64,000 nt of DNA from Auriscalpium vulgare. Lineage: Eukaryota; Basidiomycota; Agaricomycetes; Russulales; Auriscalpiaceae. Positions 35,511 through 47,006 of this stretch are shown here, one piece after another; the stretch's first letter is position 1; the number at the start of each line of letters is the position of its first letter. The translations under genes were made by a program, and so were the position numbers. The notes under the pieces were generated by a model. That model was not told the origin of the DNA. It did no database searches and was given only the letters and a program-made list of their open reading frames with translations. The stretch is from assembly GCA_019915015.1 (NCBI GenBank), contig JAHBBC010000044.1, forward strand, positions 141,350 through 205,349. The letters are read 5' to 3'.

Positions 35511-37073
35511 ATGGCCACTCGTATGCCACCTCGCGGTGCGAAAACGGCACCCATTTTCGCTTCCGACCCTCGCTCTGTTCGAAGGTTTTTCTCCGACTTT
35601 GAAACAGTCGCAGCGCTCGCTGGTCTTACCTCCGACCGTGCGAAGAAGGACCAGGCCCAGTACTATGTTCCGATCGAAGTCGCGGACCTCTTTGACAGCA
35701 TTCCCGAGTTCAATGACGCAAGCACCTTCAGCGATTTCAAGACGGCCGTCACATCGCTCTACCCCGGAGCTGATCAAGATCGGACATATTCGTCTTCCGA
35801 CCTCGAGACACTCATTGCGACCACTCGAACAATCCCTGCGATCACGCTCGATGAGTTTGCGGCGTACCACCGAGAATTCCTAGCCATCTCGGGGTTCCTC
35901 ATCAGGCAGAACCGTTACTCGGCGCTCCAGCAGAAGTCCGATTTTCCTCGTGGCATTCCTAACACACTCTGGGATCGCATCAGTGTTCGCCTGCAGGTCA
36001 TGAAGCCGGACGTCATTCCAGGAGATTCATACGACGTTTCCGACGTCAACAGCGCCGCTCAGTTCGTTCTCCAGCCTCGCACTCGATCAATGGATCGGAA
36101 CGTTGCCATAGCAGTCCTGACCGATCGGACACCCATACCGCCATTGCCACCAGCTTCTCTTGCTGTCCCGATCGCAGACCCAGTCGCATCGTTCGTCCGA
36201 ACATTTATGCAAGGAGGCACCCCACCAGTCACAGCACCAATCGCAGCAGGCACTCTTCACTCCGCAGCCGTCGTTGCTACACCTCTGACTCATGGCCAAG
36301 TCGCGACTCAGCTCATGGTCGACCTCACTCCGAAGACAGTACTTCCGACATCGCTCCCGACCTCCGATCGCATTGCTGCTATTGAAGCGGAGATAGTGTT
36401 TCTTCTTGAACAGCAGGCGCTCGCACAGGAGTATGACAATCTCGCAGCGGTGCTCGAGCAGCCTGAAGTCGCCGACATCGCTACAGAACGCGAACCAGCT
36501 ATGTCCAGTGCAACAATTGCTGCGGCTCCAGACTGCGACTCGGATCGGAACACGTTCTATGCCTCCACCACTCCAGCAATGGCGTCGTTTATCCTTGCGA
36601 GTGCTCCGACGTGTGGCACATGCATCTCCGACCATTGTGCCGTTCCTCCGATCAATTGTGCGGAATTTTTGGAGCCAGTCCTCGCACAGTGCATTCAGGA
36701 TTGCGATTGCGCCGGCGTCGAGCCAGTGCCTATCGACGACTCCACTGCACCAGCCACTACGATTTTCGAATCGGAGGACCGCAACTATGCGCAAGACAGC
36801 CTCAGCGTCGCGTCGGACATCATCCCAGCCGCTCCAAGCATTATCGCAAGCTTCCTAGACGACATAGGACGCAGCGCAAGCCTCGATATGGAGTTCCGAC
36901 CCACATTCTGTGACACGCCTGCACTTCATGCCATTTCCGACCGTCGAAACTCTCCCGAACTTTCGCAGCCCAATCTCTCGACATCTATCGTTCTCGACAG
37001 CGTTCTCAGTGACAACCACACTTGGCGAAACATTTTCCGATTCCTCGACGACCACGTCCAGAACATTGGTTGA
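35511..37073 (+). CDS. Gag-like protein of element Y
   Basis: The first ATG after the LTR opens 520 codons; the frame is open upstream to the LTR without an ATG. Residues 5-200 align with the Gag of W: both have RxxAPxFxxxPRSxRRFFxD, YVPIxVADLFDxxPEF, LYPGAxxDxxYSxxDLExL and FAAxHRxFLAISxxLIR. No zinc knuckle or protease motif is seen in the C-terminal half, which is acidic and cysteine-poor except for a C-x2-C-x4-C cluster near residue 365. The TGA at 37071-37073 is followed by a continued open frame. Gag would package the Y RNA, while enzymes would have to come from elsewhere. Confidence 0.75.
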   Translation: MATRMPPRGAKTAPIFASDPRSVRRFFSDFETVAALAGLTSDRAKKDQAQYYVPIEVADLFDSIPEFNDASTFSDFKTAVTSLYPGADQDRTYSSSDLETLIATTRTIPAITLDEFAAYHREFLAISGFLIRQNRYSALQQKSDFPRGIPNTLWDRISVRLQVMKPDVIPGDSYDVSDVNSAAQFVLQPRTRSMDRNVAIAVLTDRTPIPPLPPASLAVPIADPVASFVRTFMQGGTPPVTAPIAAGTLHSAAVVATPLTHGQVATQLMVDLTPKTVLPTSLPTSDRIAAIEAEIVFLLEQQALAQEYDNLAAVLEQPEVADIATEREPAMSSATIAAAPDCDSDRNTFYASTTPAMASFILASAPTCGTCISDHCAVPPINCAEFLEPVLAQCIQDCDCAGVEPVPIDDSTAPATTIFESEDRNYAQDSLSVASDIIPAAPSIIASFLDDIGRSASLDMEFRPTFCDTPALHAISDRRNSPELSQPNLSTSIVLDSVLSDNHTWRNIFRFLDDHVQNIG

Positions 37074-37085
37074 TCTCCGCAGCAC

Positions 37086-37875
37086 ATGCATGACCCTGGT
37101 GGCATGTTGGCCCTCACATCGCCCGAACCCATTGTTCCTCATCGCATTCGCATTCCGACCATCCCTCGCAACACTGTCGCAATAGTATCGGAGCACGTTC
37201 GAGAGCAGCAACTCGCTCGAGAAAGCCTTCAGAACACTCGCAACTTGTTTGCAGCACTTCCGACCATGGACTACGACTTGCCAGTCACTCCCGGCGATTC
37301 GAATGTTTTGGAGATCGCAACGACGCGGTTGTTTGATCGCTTCAGGCCCCTCCGATCGCTCAACAATCAAGCACATCGCCATTCACTTCCGACATTCAAT
37401 TTGGAGACCTTCGGACTGTTCCGCACGCGATCAGCACTTTGCAGCGACCTCGTCGGACCCAAGGATAACTCCGCAGCAGTCGACACTTGTTCCGATCGAA
37501 GATTGTCATGTGTCGCAGCCTTGGCACCGACTGCAGCGCCTGGTCGCTTCAATCACAGTATGGAGGAGCCCGCAATCGGAACGATTGAGATCTCGCACCC
37601 AGACTCAGCGCACATCATCGACCGGCCACGCAGTCAACTTTGCAAGTCGCCCGACCAGCCAGCGCTCGCAGAACATCCTTCCGATGTCATAGTCGCAGTA
37701 CTCGATCGCAACGTCGCCCTCATCATCGGACACGTCTCGCGACTCTGGCGACACCCCGGACACATTTCTCGGAGCATTTGCGACATCACCAAATCGCTCC
37801 GACCGCTCTACCTCCCGCACCTCGTACTGGTCGTCGCACTGACCGTGGACGGTCAGGATTTCAGTATGGAGGATG
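37086..37875 (+). CDS. Second open frame of element Y, in frame with gag
   Basis: After a single TGA the same frame stays open for about 265 codons up to the 3' LTR and on into it (to 38582). No known motif is recognised; it is rich in Ile, Arg and Ser-Asp words such as IRIPTIPRN. It may be the C-terminal part of one Gag polyprotein joined to 35511-37073 by read-through or split by a CGA-to-TGA change. TATGGAGGATG just before 37876 may act as the polypurine tract. Confidence 0.45.
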
Positions 37876-38628
37876 TGATACGCCTCGCCCCGCGCTGCGA
37901 GGCGATCGTTACGGAATTTTCGCACTTTCGTCAAGTCGACAGATACACAATTCCGGAGATCGCAGCGTCGCGCAGCAGTGCTCCGACCACTCGCTTAGTT
38001 CTTCCGACCGCTCGCAAGATCGGAGCCAGAGTTCTGACCGTTGGAGTCTCGCAGAGCTGTCGCCCAATCAGAATCATACCTTGGACACCACGCTCGGACC
38101 AGCAACTCCGTCGCACGCATCACACGCAGTCATCCGACCACTCGCTCATTATTCCGATTGCCGCCATGCGACCTCGAGCACAGCGTCTCCCACAGTTGTC
38201 ACAATGCGTCGGAATTCCATCAGACATTTCGATCATCGAGATCATCGTTTCAGCACGTGTGCCACGTCTCTCCGACGTGTCTGCAACTTCCGAGTACCCC
38301 CACAGTTGCGCCATTGTCCTCCGACCATTGTCTAGCCCAGCTCTCGAGTTTGCGCCACATTCCTTCGATCCCGATTGTTCTGCGGTCGGACCAGCACTCC
38401 GATTATCCCTCCACCGTTCCGACCATCGCACGCGCAACACCGGAGCATTCTTCCAACTGTTCGACGAGTTGCAAGATCGCAACACTCACCTGCGACCCCC
38501 TCGCACGTCGGAGTGCATTCTACCATTCGCCACACCTCCATTGTCTCCTGTTCTGGTCGTATTGTCTTGTTCGACATTGTAGGATGTCTCTCCCACACTT
38601 CTTGACAGCGCAGATCGTTTTCCATGTG
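37876..38628 (+). repeat. 3' LTR of element Y, left half
   Basis: 753 bp from TGATACGCC to the ATGTG target of Gypsy Z (38624-38628). It continues at 51995. Confidence 0.95.
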
Positions 38629-38930
38629 TGTAATGAGAACGCCCTTGTAGCTTACGGCTCACGCGTAATGAATCGAATCCACGTATAGAGACGTGGGGGG
38701 ATGGATTCACGAAGGCGTGAGTGGATGTAATATACAAAGGAGTGCTGCCCGCTCGTCGACGACGAGCGAGCCCTAACTACTGCCATCCACGTGACACTGA
38801 TCCGTGGTTGATCCGCGATGCGGATCAACCGGTCCATCTACCCCGGCCCGAGCTTTACAGGCGCCAGCGCCAGCTCGTGTGTTCAACGTTCGAAGGTCAT
38901 CGCACTCGTGCGATGACCGTCTACCTTACA
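38629..38930 (-). repeat. 3' LTR of Gypsy Z
   Basis: 302 bp, TGTAATGAGAACG...CTACCTTACA on the plus strand (minus: TGTAAGG...CATTACA). It contains strong hairpins: 38751-38767 (7-bp arms), 38806-38830 (11-bp arms, GAT loop) and 38895-38918 (11-bp arms, TC loop), plus a 6-bp-arm hairpin at 38679-38696. TTTGTATATTACA on the minus strand is a TATA-like candidate. Confidence 0.95.
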
Positions 38931-38940
38931 CCCTCCCCCT

Positions 38941-38960
38941 GGGGATCGATATCGATCCCC
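38941..38960. repeat. 20-bp perfect palindrome beside the Z LTR
   Basis: GGGGATCGATATCGATCCCC lies 10 bp inside the 3' LTR boundary, overlapping the polypurine-tract region. It is a perfect palindrome. Confidence 0.95.
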
Positions 38961-39065
38961 CAGTACACAGTCCAGGAGCTGCAGAGTAATGTCAATTTAT
39001 TTTGTGGCCGCTTAGTCCTGTGCGACCCTCCCCCTGTCGCGACCCCGCGGTGTCGCCCCGCGCGC

Positions 39066-41630
39066 CTAGTAGAGGACCTCGGGCGGTGTGTCGCTCACCT
39101 CGTCCTCCTCCATGTGTTCAACCTGGAGGGGAGGCGACGTGGGGTCCCCGGGCGTGTGTTCAACACTCACCGGGGATCCAGGACTCGGTGTCTCGGGGTC
39201 CTCGTGCGTGTCCATAGGCGCGATGGGTTGGTCGTCTGGTGCGGGGACGCTAGTGAGGGAGGCAGGAGCGGCCACCGGCGCAGTACCTCCCGCCGGCAGA
39301 GGTGCAGTGATCCCGGTACTGGCACCGGGGTTTGCCTCAGGGGTGACATAGGGGGTGTCGAGGGGCCCGTACTGCTCCTCCATCGCAGCGATGGTGGGGA
39401 CGTCGGGCCACTCGCTCTGGTCGAACGCGTCACGTTCATACGAGCGGTTGCGGCGGCAGCGCGCGTATTCCTCCATCTGGCGCACTTGGATCGTCGTCAC
39501 GCCTGCTCGTACCATGTGCGTGACGACGTCCTCGTACGAGATGTTACGCGCGTCACCCGTGTAGTGATGCTCGCCGGTGTTGGGGAGCCCGAGGGGGAAC
39601 GGGGTTCCCATTCTCTCGGCGAGGCGCTCAGAGAGGTGGGGAATGGAGAGGAGCGCGATCATCCGCTGTGTGAAGCGGTAGCGCGCTCCACGCTCCTGTT
39701 CGTTCCCACCCATGGGGGCGAGTCTCCGCACGGAGAGGAACGCTCGCACGTACAATCGTGTGAACGGTCCCTCCTTGGGCTCTATCCCCGCCGGGACTTG
39801 GGACGGATTTTCGCGCCAGAACTCCATCCAGGTGTCCTCGCTGTCTGACGGCCGCGGGGTCCTGAGATGGGCTCGCGGGCGTGGGGCTGCGTTCGCGGGC
39901 GGGGGCACGGCACTGGTGGGTGCGGGCGTGCTCGGCGGTGCCCCCGACTGTGTCGCAGTGGTGTAGCCGGGCGGGGCGGGCGATAGGTTCGCGCTCGACG
40001 CGAACTGCGCGTTGATTCCGCTCTCGTTCGTCGTCGTGCGCGCACTCCTCGTGCCACTTGCCCTCGCGTTCGATGTCGAGCGCGAGTTGCCTGTCTGAGC
40101 CGGTGCGGCGTTCATCCTCGAGCGCGTGCCGGTCGTCGTGTTGGTCGGCGGCACGCTCGCCGTCGAGCGTGCGCTTCCCGAGTCGTTGGTTGGCGGCGTT
40201 GCATTCGATGTCGAACGCACGTCGCTACCACTCTCGCCCCTCCCCCTGGCCGAACCGCCCGGCGTCTTCATGAGGTGCGCGTAGTCTTGCGACCACCGCG
40301 CCATCAGGTGGCGGTGCAGGTTCGTCCGTTGGTCGCGCGGGTGGGTGTTGACATTGCGCACCATGCCGCGCAGGTCCTCCGTCGCCGTCGAGTCCGTCCG
40401 CGCGCGCTCGAACAGGGCGTCGAGTCGCCGGAGGGGCTCCTCGATGCCGTCACGCTGTAGGAACCCGGTGACGGGGTCGTACGTCGGCAGCGGGGGGTGG
40501 TACACTGGCGGCGGCGCGGTGAACGGGTTGTTTGTCGGCGGGGTGCCATGCGCTATTTGCATGACGCCCTGGTGCAGCAGCTCGGCGTTGGCCATGAGCT
40601 GTTGTGTCGACGCCGGTATGGCGTGGTCGGTCGCGGGCGCAGGTGTGGTGGGACCCCAGGCGACGCTGGGTTCCCCCCATACCATGGGCCGCTGCGCGCG
40701 CTTCCGTTCCTTCTCGTGCGCCCGCTTCTACCTTTTGAGCGCATTGCTGTACTCCCGGTCCTTCTTCTTCTTGGCCGCCTCGCGCTCATCCTCCGAGTCG
40801 GCGTCGTCGCTGCTGGCGGACCAGTCGAACGAGCGCTTGGCTGGCGGCTCGGTGGACGGGCCTGCGACGGGTGCGGACTCGATGGGGCGACCGGGGCGCG
40901 ACGACGAAGTCGTAGGTGCTCGCGGCGGCGCGCGCGGCTCCGGGGCAGCCGGCCGTACCGGTGGCGGGGCTGGCTGCCGAGGTGCCGAGGTCCCCGTCGC
41001 GCGCGGTTTCGTCGTCGAGCTCGCGGGCGCGACAGGGGCGTGTACCGGGCGTTCAGCGCGACGTGCTACCGGGGGTGGCTCGTCGCGTGGTGGAACGGGA
41101 GTTACGGGTGGTGGTGGTGGTGGTGCTCGCGTGAGCTCGTCGATGCGGCGCTCCGCGTCTTCCAGGCGGCGGTGCACGTCGCTGAGCTTTTCGCGTAGCG
41201 AAATGTTCAGCTCGCGGCACTCGTCTCGCTCGTCGCGGATGCGGCGGATGTCTTCGCGCAGTTCGTTACGCGCAGCGCGGTCGCGGTCCGCCTCGTGCAT
41301 CTCTGCGAGTGCCCGAGCGGATCGCAAGTCCGCGCGGTCGGCCGCGTGCGCCTCGCGGAGGTGTCGCATGTAGGGCTCGTCGCAGGGGCACGTCAGATGG
41401 CGGAGGCACTGCCAATCTACGTCCCACGAGTAGGGGGCCCTGGATTCATCGGTGTCGATGTCCATGGCTTCCTGCGCGGGGTTTGTCTCGCTCGGCGCGC
41501 CTGCAACGTCATTCGTTGCGGGCGCGCCCAAGCTCTGGGTGGCCGCCGGAGGCGGGTGCCCAGTCGCCGGGTCGTTGAGGTTGTCGGGGATGCGGGGAGG
41601 GTCGCTGAGGCTGCGGGCGCGGCGGGTCAT
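39066..41630 (-). CDS. Extra ORF of Gypsy Z downstream of pol (unknown function)
   Basis: The ATG at 41630 opens a frame to 39066, 854 codons with one internal TAG at 40728-40730 (codon 301). Features: a Cys/His cluster near residues 74-96 (CLRHLTCPC then H-x5-H), a long charged coiled coil around residues 95-165 (repeated RxxRDERDE/LREKLSDVHRRLED), a proline-rich and disordered stretch, a KKKK motif, then after the stop a Thr/Ser/Ala-rich linker and an ordered C-terminal domain of roughly 170 residues (DTWMEFWRENP ... FTRLYVRAFLSVRRL ... YRFTQRMIALLSIPHL ... EDVVTHMVRAGVTTIQVRQM). No signal peptide or membrane helix is visible, so it is not an envelope-like protein. It starts 145 bp after pol; a 7-bp-arm hairpin (AGGCGCC/GGCGCCT) lies between. 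I do not recognise the family. Confidence 0.7.
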
Positions 41631-41774
41631 ATTAAGTGGAGGTGGCGGGGGAGCGGTGAAGTGGTAGGCGCCCGCTGGCGCCTCTTTAAACTTTCCGCTT
41701 CCCGCTTACCTCAGCCGATATGACCCGCGTGCCTGTGGCCTCGCGAGCTCGATCTGCTGAGCGCCTGATGCACC

Positions 41775-44653
41775 TCAACTCCGCTGGCGACGACCACCGC
41801 GTGGCGGTGATCGTCCCCCTCCCTTGCCCCCATCTTTGCGTGGCAGCGACTCAGGGTCGCTCACCCCGCGAAGTTGGAGGTACCCGTCTAGGGCCTCGAG
41901 GTCCTTACAGGTCTCGAGGCCCTCCCAAGTGTGGTCCCCAAGTGACCACCGGACTTCAAGTTCTAGGGCATCGCCATTCCAGCGATGCCCGACTATCTCG
42001 TCCACGTACCACTCGTCGGCGTCGGGCTGTCCGAAGTCGTAGAAGCGCCTCGCTTCACAATTTGGGAACACCCTCGCGTCGCTGGCGATGTGCTTCCGGA
42101 GTAGTGACGCGTGGAACGTCGGGTGTATTCTACGCGCCCGCAGTTCCTCGGGGAGTTCGATCTTGTAAGTCGAACTCCCGGGCCTCGCCTCGAGGACCTT
42201 GTACGGCCCCACGTACTTCGGCAGGAGCTTCTGAGCCCTCCCCTTGGGAAGGCTCAGGTTCTTGGTGCTCAGGTACACCAGATCCCCTGCCTTGTACTCG
42301 TCCTCGGCCCGGCGGCGTTTGTTGGCCTGGAAAGTCTGGTCTACTCGACTTTCCAGGATGGCGTCGTGCGCTACCTCCAAGTCGGCGATCGCTCGCTTCG
42401 CGAACACGTCGACTCCGCCGTACACGGTGCTGGGTATGGACGGCCCAAACGCCTGCGGGACGTACCCGTAGTTGAGCTCGAACGGTGCGAACCCTGTCGT
42501 CACGCTCGAGCTCGAGTTCATGGCGAACTCCACCATGGGCAGTTTGCTGCGCCAGTCGCGTTGGTCAGGCGCAACCATGCTACGCAACATCTGTCCGATG
42601 GTGCGGTTCGCGCGTTCCGTCGCCCCATCCGTCTGCGGATGGAACGAGGTCGACATGAGCAGCTTAGTGCCGAGGAGGCGGTGGAGTTCACGCCAGAATA
42701 TGGATGTGAACTTCACGTCTCGGTCGGACACCATCGTCTGCGGCACGCCGTGCAGCCGTACTATCTCCTTGAGATAGACGTCGGCCAATTCAGCGGCGCT
42801 AGTCGTGGTGCGCACTGGTACCAGGTGTACCATCGAGGTTAGGCGGCAAATAACCACCCATAGGTAGTTATAGCCGTCTTCCTCGGGGAATGGACCGGTA
42901 AAGTCCATTCCTATGGACTCCCATGGTTGCGCGGGGATGGGCATGGGGTGCAGCAGCCCGGCGGGCGCTGTATTCCCAGGCTTCGACGTTTGGCAAGTCC
43001 CACAGGACTTGCAGAACTCGTCGATATTCAGCCCCATTCGCGGCCACCAGAACCAGCGACGGATGTACTCTGATGTCTTTTGCGTTCCCATGTGGCCCAG
43101 TGTTCGGTGAGCGGCGTCCGTGATTACTTCACGGAGTTTGCGCTTTCCGAACATGGTGTCGGGGACGCACAGTACGCGGACTCCCATCCGGGATTTCGAA
43201 TACCAGGCTTCCCCGTCCTCCTCAAACGCGGGGAATTCGCTAGGCGAATTCACGACCTTGGAGAAGAACGCGTCCTTGGCGTATCCCGATCTGAGGGATG
43301 CCATCCAGTCTCCCTCGGTCGCGATGCTGTCCGGTAGTGGTGGTCCCTCGCCCAGTGTATCGCGTACTTGCGATGCAGGTGGGGGAGGTGCCGCCAACGT
43401 TGGTACGGCCTCGCTCGCGACCTCGCGTGCCTTCACTGCTTTCTTCTTGGGCGCGGCTACTCGCTTGCCAGGGGCAGCGGTTGTCGGCAGTGGAGCTGCG
43501 TTCTGCCGCATCTCACGGGCGATACGGTCACGCTCGGCGTCCCGCTCGCGCAACTTCATCGCGCGTAGTTCCAGGATGCGTGTCGGCGGCAGGTCATCCA
43601 TGTCTGGATCCAACGCTGCGTCGATCGTCACGTATTCCGTACCGGGCACGTCAGGTGGTTGGGATGCGTAGTACCTAGACAACGCATCCGCCACCTTGTT
43701 CTGGATCCCCTCGACGTACTTGATCTCAGTATCGTACTTCGAGAGGAATTCAGCCCACCGCGTCTGTCGAGGCAACAAGTCCTTCTGCTTTTGGAAGAAC
43801 TCGAGCGCCTTGTGGTCGGTGACGACGGTGAATCGGCGACCTATCAGCTTGTCCGACCACTTCGACAGCGCTTCTAGTATTGCGATTGTCTCGTGTTCGA
43901 ACGTGCGGTAGTTGCGCTGGGCCTCCGTGAACCGCTTGGACATCAGCCCAGCAGGTCTACATGATGTCCATTCGGGGCCCTGGCCATACATTGCGCCGAC
44001 TCCGACGGTGGAGGCGTCGCAGATGACCCAGATCGTTTCGCCGGTGCGAGGGTCGATCGGGCGCAAGATGGGGACTTTGCACACTAGCGCTTTGATTGTT
44101 TCAAAGCACGATGTGTGTATAGCCCGCCACTGGAATATACGACCATTCCGCGTCATTCCGGCCAGTACGGAAGTGTATGCGGATATGTCGGGCAAGAATT
44201 GGGACAGATATTGTACAAGTCCCAGGAATTGGAGCACCTCGTTCATGTTCGATGGTGTGGGCCAGTTCCTGACCTTGGACATCTTGTCCGAATCAGCATG
44301 GAGGCCGCGGTCGTCTATGACGTGCCCGAGGCAGTCCATGCTCGTCGAGTACAGGTCGCACTTTTCCTTGCTGAGGAAGAGGTGGTTTTTTCGGAGGGTG
44401 TCGAACACGATGCGCAGATGGCCTTCATGTTCTTCGATTTCATCGGAGAATATGAATATGTCATCTAGGTACACGTGCACGAACAGCCCGATGCAATCCC
44501 TCAGGATTGCCGTCATTAATCTCTGGAATGTGGCAGGGGCGTTGCAGTCCCCTTGCTGCATGACGTGACTGACCTTCGTCCCGTATATGGAGGCGAAGGC
44601 TGTCTTCCAGACGTCGTCGGGTTCGATGCGGATTTGTTCGTACGCATCGCTCA
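41775..44653 (-). pseudogene. Gypsy Z RT (C-terminal), RNase H, integrase and chromodomain
   Basis: After the family A insertion the frame resumes at SDAYEQIRIEPDD and stays open for about 959 codons. In order: RT with the VHVYLDDIFIF catalytic box; RNase H (ICDAST, FEHETIAILEALSKW, VVTDHKALEFF); a Lys/Pro/Ala linker; integrase zinc domain (HRTLGHMG ... CKSCGTC); core with GMDFTGPFP, MVSDRDVKF and TDGATERANRT, so all three acidic residues are kept; GPY motif (LLPKYVGPYKV); and a C-terminal chromodomain (WYVDEIVGHRWNG ... WEGLETCKDLEAL). Chromodomains of such integrases direct insertion to histone-marked chromatin. The frame itself is intact; only the insertion breaks RT. Confidence 0.9.
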
Positions 44654-45085
44654 TATTACGATTACTCTTAATCGTTCTTTTCTCTAACCAGTCAGGCCAA
44701 AAAATGTGTGTTTGGATCGTTACCAAAGGAAATTATATCCCACGGTCAAGTCGCGTCGTCCCACCTGCCTAATTGAGTAATTCTTACCTAAGTAGCTTCT
44801 GCCCAATGCTTTTTCACACCTTTGCATCTCAAAAGACACTCGTGTCTGTGAGTATTTTGTGTTTTGCAAGCTAAATAGCACAGATATGCATATGATTCGA
44901 ATTGTTCTGTGATGAGAATAGGAGGCCCTACAGTTTCCGTTTTTGGTAAAAAGTTCCCACGCATGGTGCAGAGAAAGATGACGTAGTTTTCGAGGGCAAA
45001 CCGCCAATTGATCCGGTTTACTATGTCATTTTTCTCTACTCCGGCTACTACAATACCCGGGCCCAACTGTTTCATTACTAAAAAT

Positions 45086-45175
45086 CCACACACAGTGGGA
45101 ATTGAACCCACAGCACATGGTTCATAACTTACATAATATAGGCTAAGAGCGTCAACCACTAGACTACAAGGCTGC
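45086..45175 (-). other. tRNA-like module in family A copy 2
   Basis: Same sequence as 3629-3718 on the opposite strand, with A-box-like and B-box-like motifs and no acceptor stem. Confidence 0.5.
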
Positions 45176-45722
45176 ATATCTATAATAGTTGTGTATAGCT
45201 TGTATCAACCTTCTACCTCCTTGTGCCTTACAAAACATTTTGCTCTTTCTATCAGATTCTTGCCTTTTCCCTGATACAATGCACACATATTATATATTGT
45301 CGGAAAGCTACAACCAATGCACACACAATGGTCATGGTGCTGGAGTCTGAAGGACTTGTGATGTATCTCTGGTGCGTATTTACCACCTGTGTGTAGACCC
45401 AGGTCTACCAAGCGCGGGCATGTGTAAGCCTACAGCTTACTACATACATTTTTCCTTTCTCTTTTCTCTCTCATCGGACTCGTACATAGTATATATTCTC
45501 GTCCCCGTACTTACGCACCAGCGCGCCCCGGCAATCGCCGCCCCGCTGCCACGTCACAGTCGCGTTGTGTTCGCTCTGCTCTCTCTCTCCTCATCTACAA
45601 CTGCCTCTCCTGTACCCACACCTCCTCTGCTTCCTAGCAATCCCGACTTGGTTCCTATCTGCGTCGCCTGATTCTTGTCTTTGAGTGTTTCCGCCGCACG
45701 GCGGTCTCCAGCATGTGACCAA

Positions 45723-46778
45723 TGATAAGCCTCACTCCGCGCTCCGATGCAATTCTTCACCAATTTTCGCACTTTTGACAAGTTAACAGTCATGCAATTC
45801 TGGAGGTTGGAGAGTCGCACACATGAGCTCCAACCACCCGATATAGTCTCTCTGAATTCTTGCAAGATTGAAGCCAGAGTTCTGACCGTTGGAGTCTCGC
45901 AGGGCATTTGGGCGATCGGAATCATACCTTGGACACCACACTCAGACCATCAACTCAGTTGCACACCCCACACACAGTCATCCGACCACTCGCACATTGT
46001 TTCAACCGCATCCACATGACCTCGAGCATAGCATCCTCTCACAGCTGTCACAACTTGGCGGGATTTCATATGACATTTTTATTGTCGAGATTGTTGTTAG
46101 AACATGTTCGCCACACCGCTCCAATAACTCTGTGACTGCCGGGTACCTCTATAGTTTGCGCCATTATCCTCCATCCATTGTCCAGCTTAGCTCTTGAGCT
46201 TACACCACATTTCTCTGATCTAGATTGTTCTGTGATTGCGCCAGTGCTCCAATTATTGCTCCACTGCTCTGACCGTTGCACACACCATCCCAGTACATTC
46301 CTCTGAACAATTGCAGTGTTCCAACATCGCAGCACTTGCTTACAACCTATCCCATATCGGAGCGCATTCTATTGTTCGCTGCGTCTCCATTGTGTTCAAT
46401 TATATTCATATTGTCTTGTCCCACACTGTAGGACACCTCTCCCACACTTCTTGACAGTACAGACCATTCCCCATGTGCTTGCACTGCCCCTCACTGGTCT
46501 CTTCATCTTTAATGGTCATACACACAGTGTCTGATCACTCACAGTTACTTGCATCATGTGTTCTTACGTCTGGACTCCCGTTGATAATTTTCCAAACGCT
46601 TGCACATTCCGATCATCACCTCCAATCACACACCCCACGCACATATGAAACACTCTGTTCGTCTTTGGGATCCTGACACTTGCTCACACACATTACAATA
46701 TCCTCTTTGGTGCTCTAGTAGGGATCTGGTTTCGGACACATGTGACATTACCACCCTACTACATGTGGGTGCCCAACA
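45723..46778 (+). repeat. LTR-like relic inside family A copy 2
   Basis: Copy of 2026-3081: starts TGATAAGCC, ends GTGGGTGCCCAACA, related to LTR-Y. It is present in both family A copies, so it was captured before they spread. Confidence 0.65.
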
Positions 46779-47006
46779 CCACAACTTTGTCCTGACATTC
46801 CAATACATCATAGAGTCACTTTCCTGCAAGCAGAGCCAGAGCCATTAACCCCAAGTATTATATCTGCAACATATTCAAAACAACATAACCATACCAGGCA
46901 GTCAGTTGTATGTTGGATGGGTTGTATGTTGGATGGCCAAGCCCCCCTCCCCCCTAAATGATTAAGAGTAATTGTACTGCCATGCGTGCATTGGCCCATT
47001 AACCCC

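Larger units (their letters stand above)
44654..47006 (+). mobile_element. Family A composite element, copy 2 (in the Z RT gene)
   Basis: Reverse complement of 1798-4149, one base difference noted. It splits the RT motif SKIDL / SDAYEQIRI. The left end is ATTACGATTACTCTTAATCG; the right end is GGCCCATTAACCCC next to AAGTCGATC. The Leu codon of SKIDL is compatible with insertion without a clear target duplication. Confidence 0.8.

Noticed and set aside
39066..41630. Envelope gene of an errantivirus-like element
   Set aside because: No signal peptide, transmembrane helix or cleavage site; the protein is a coiled coil with disordered linkers.
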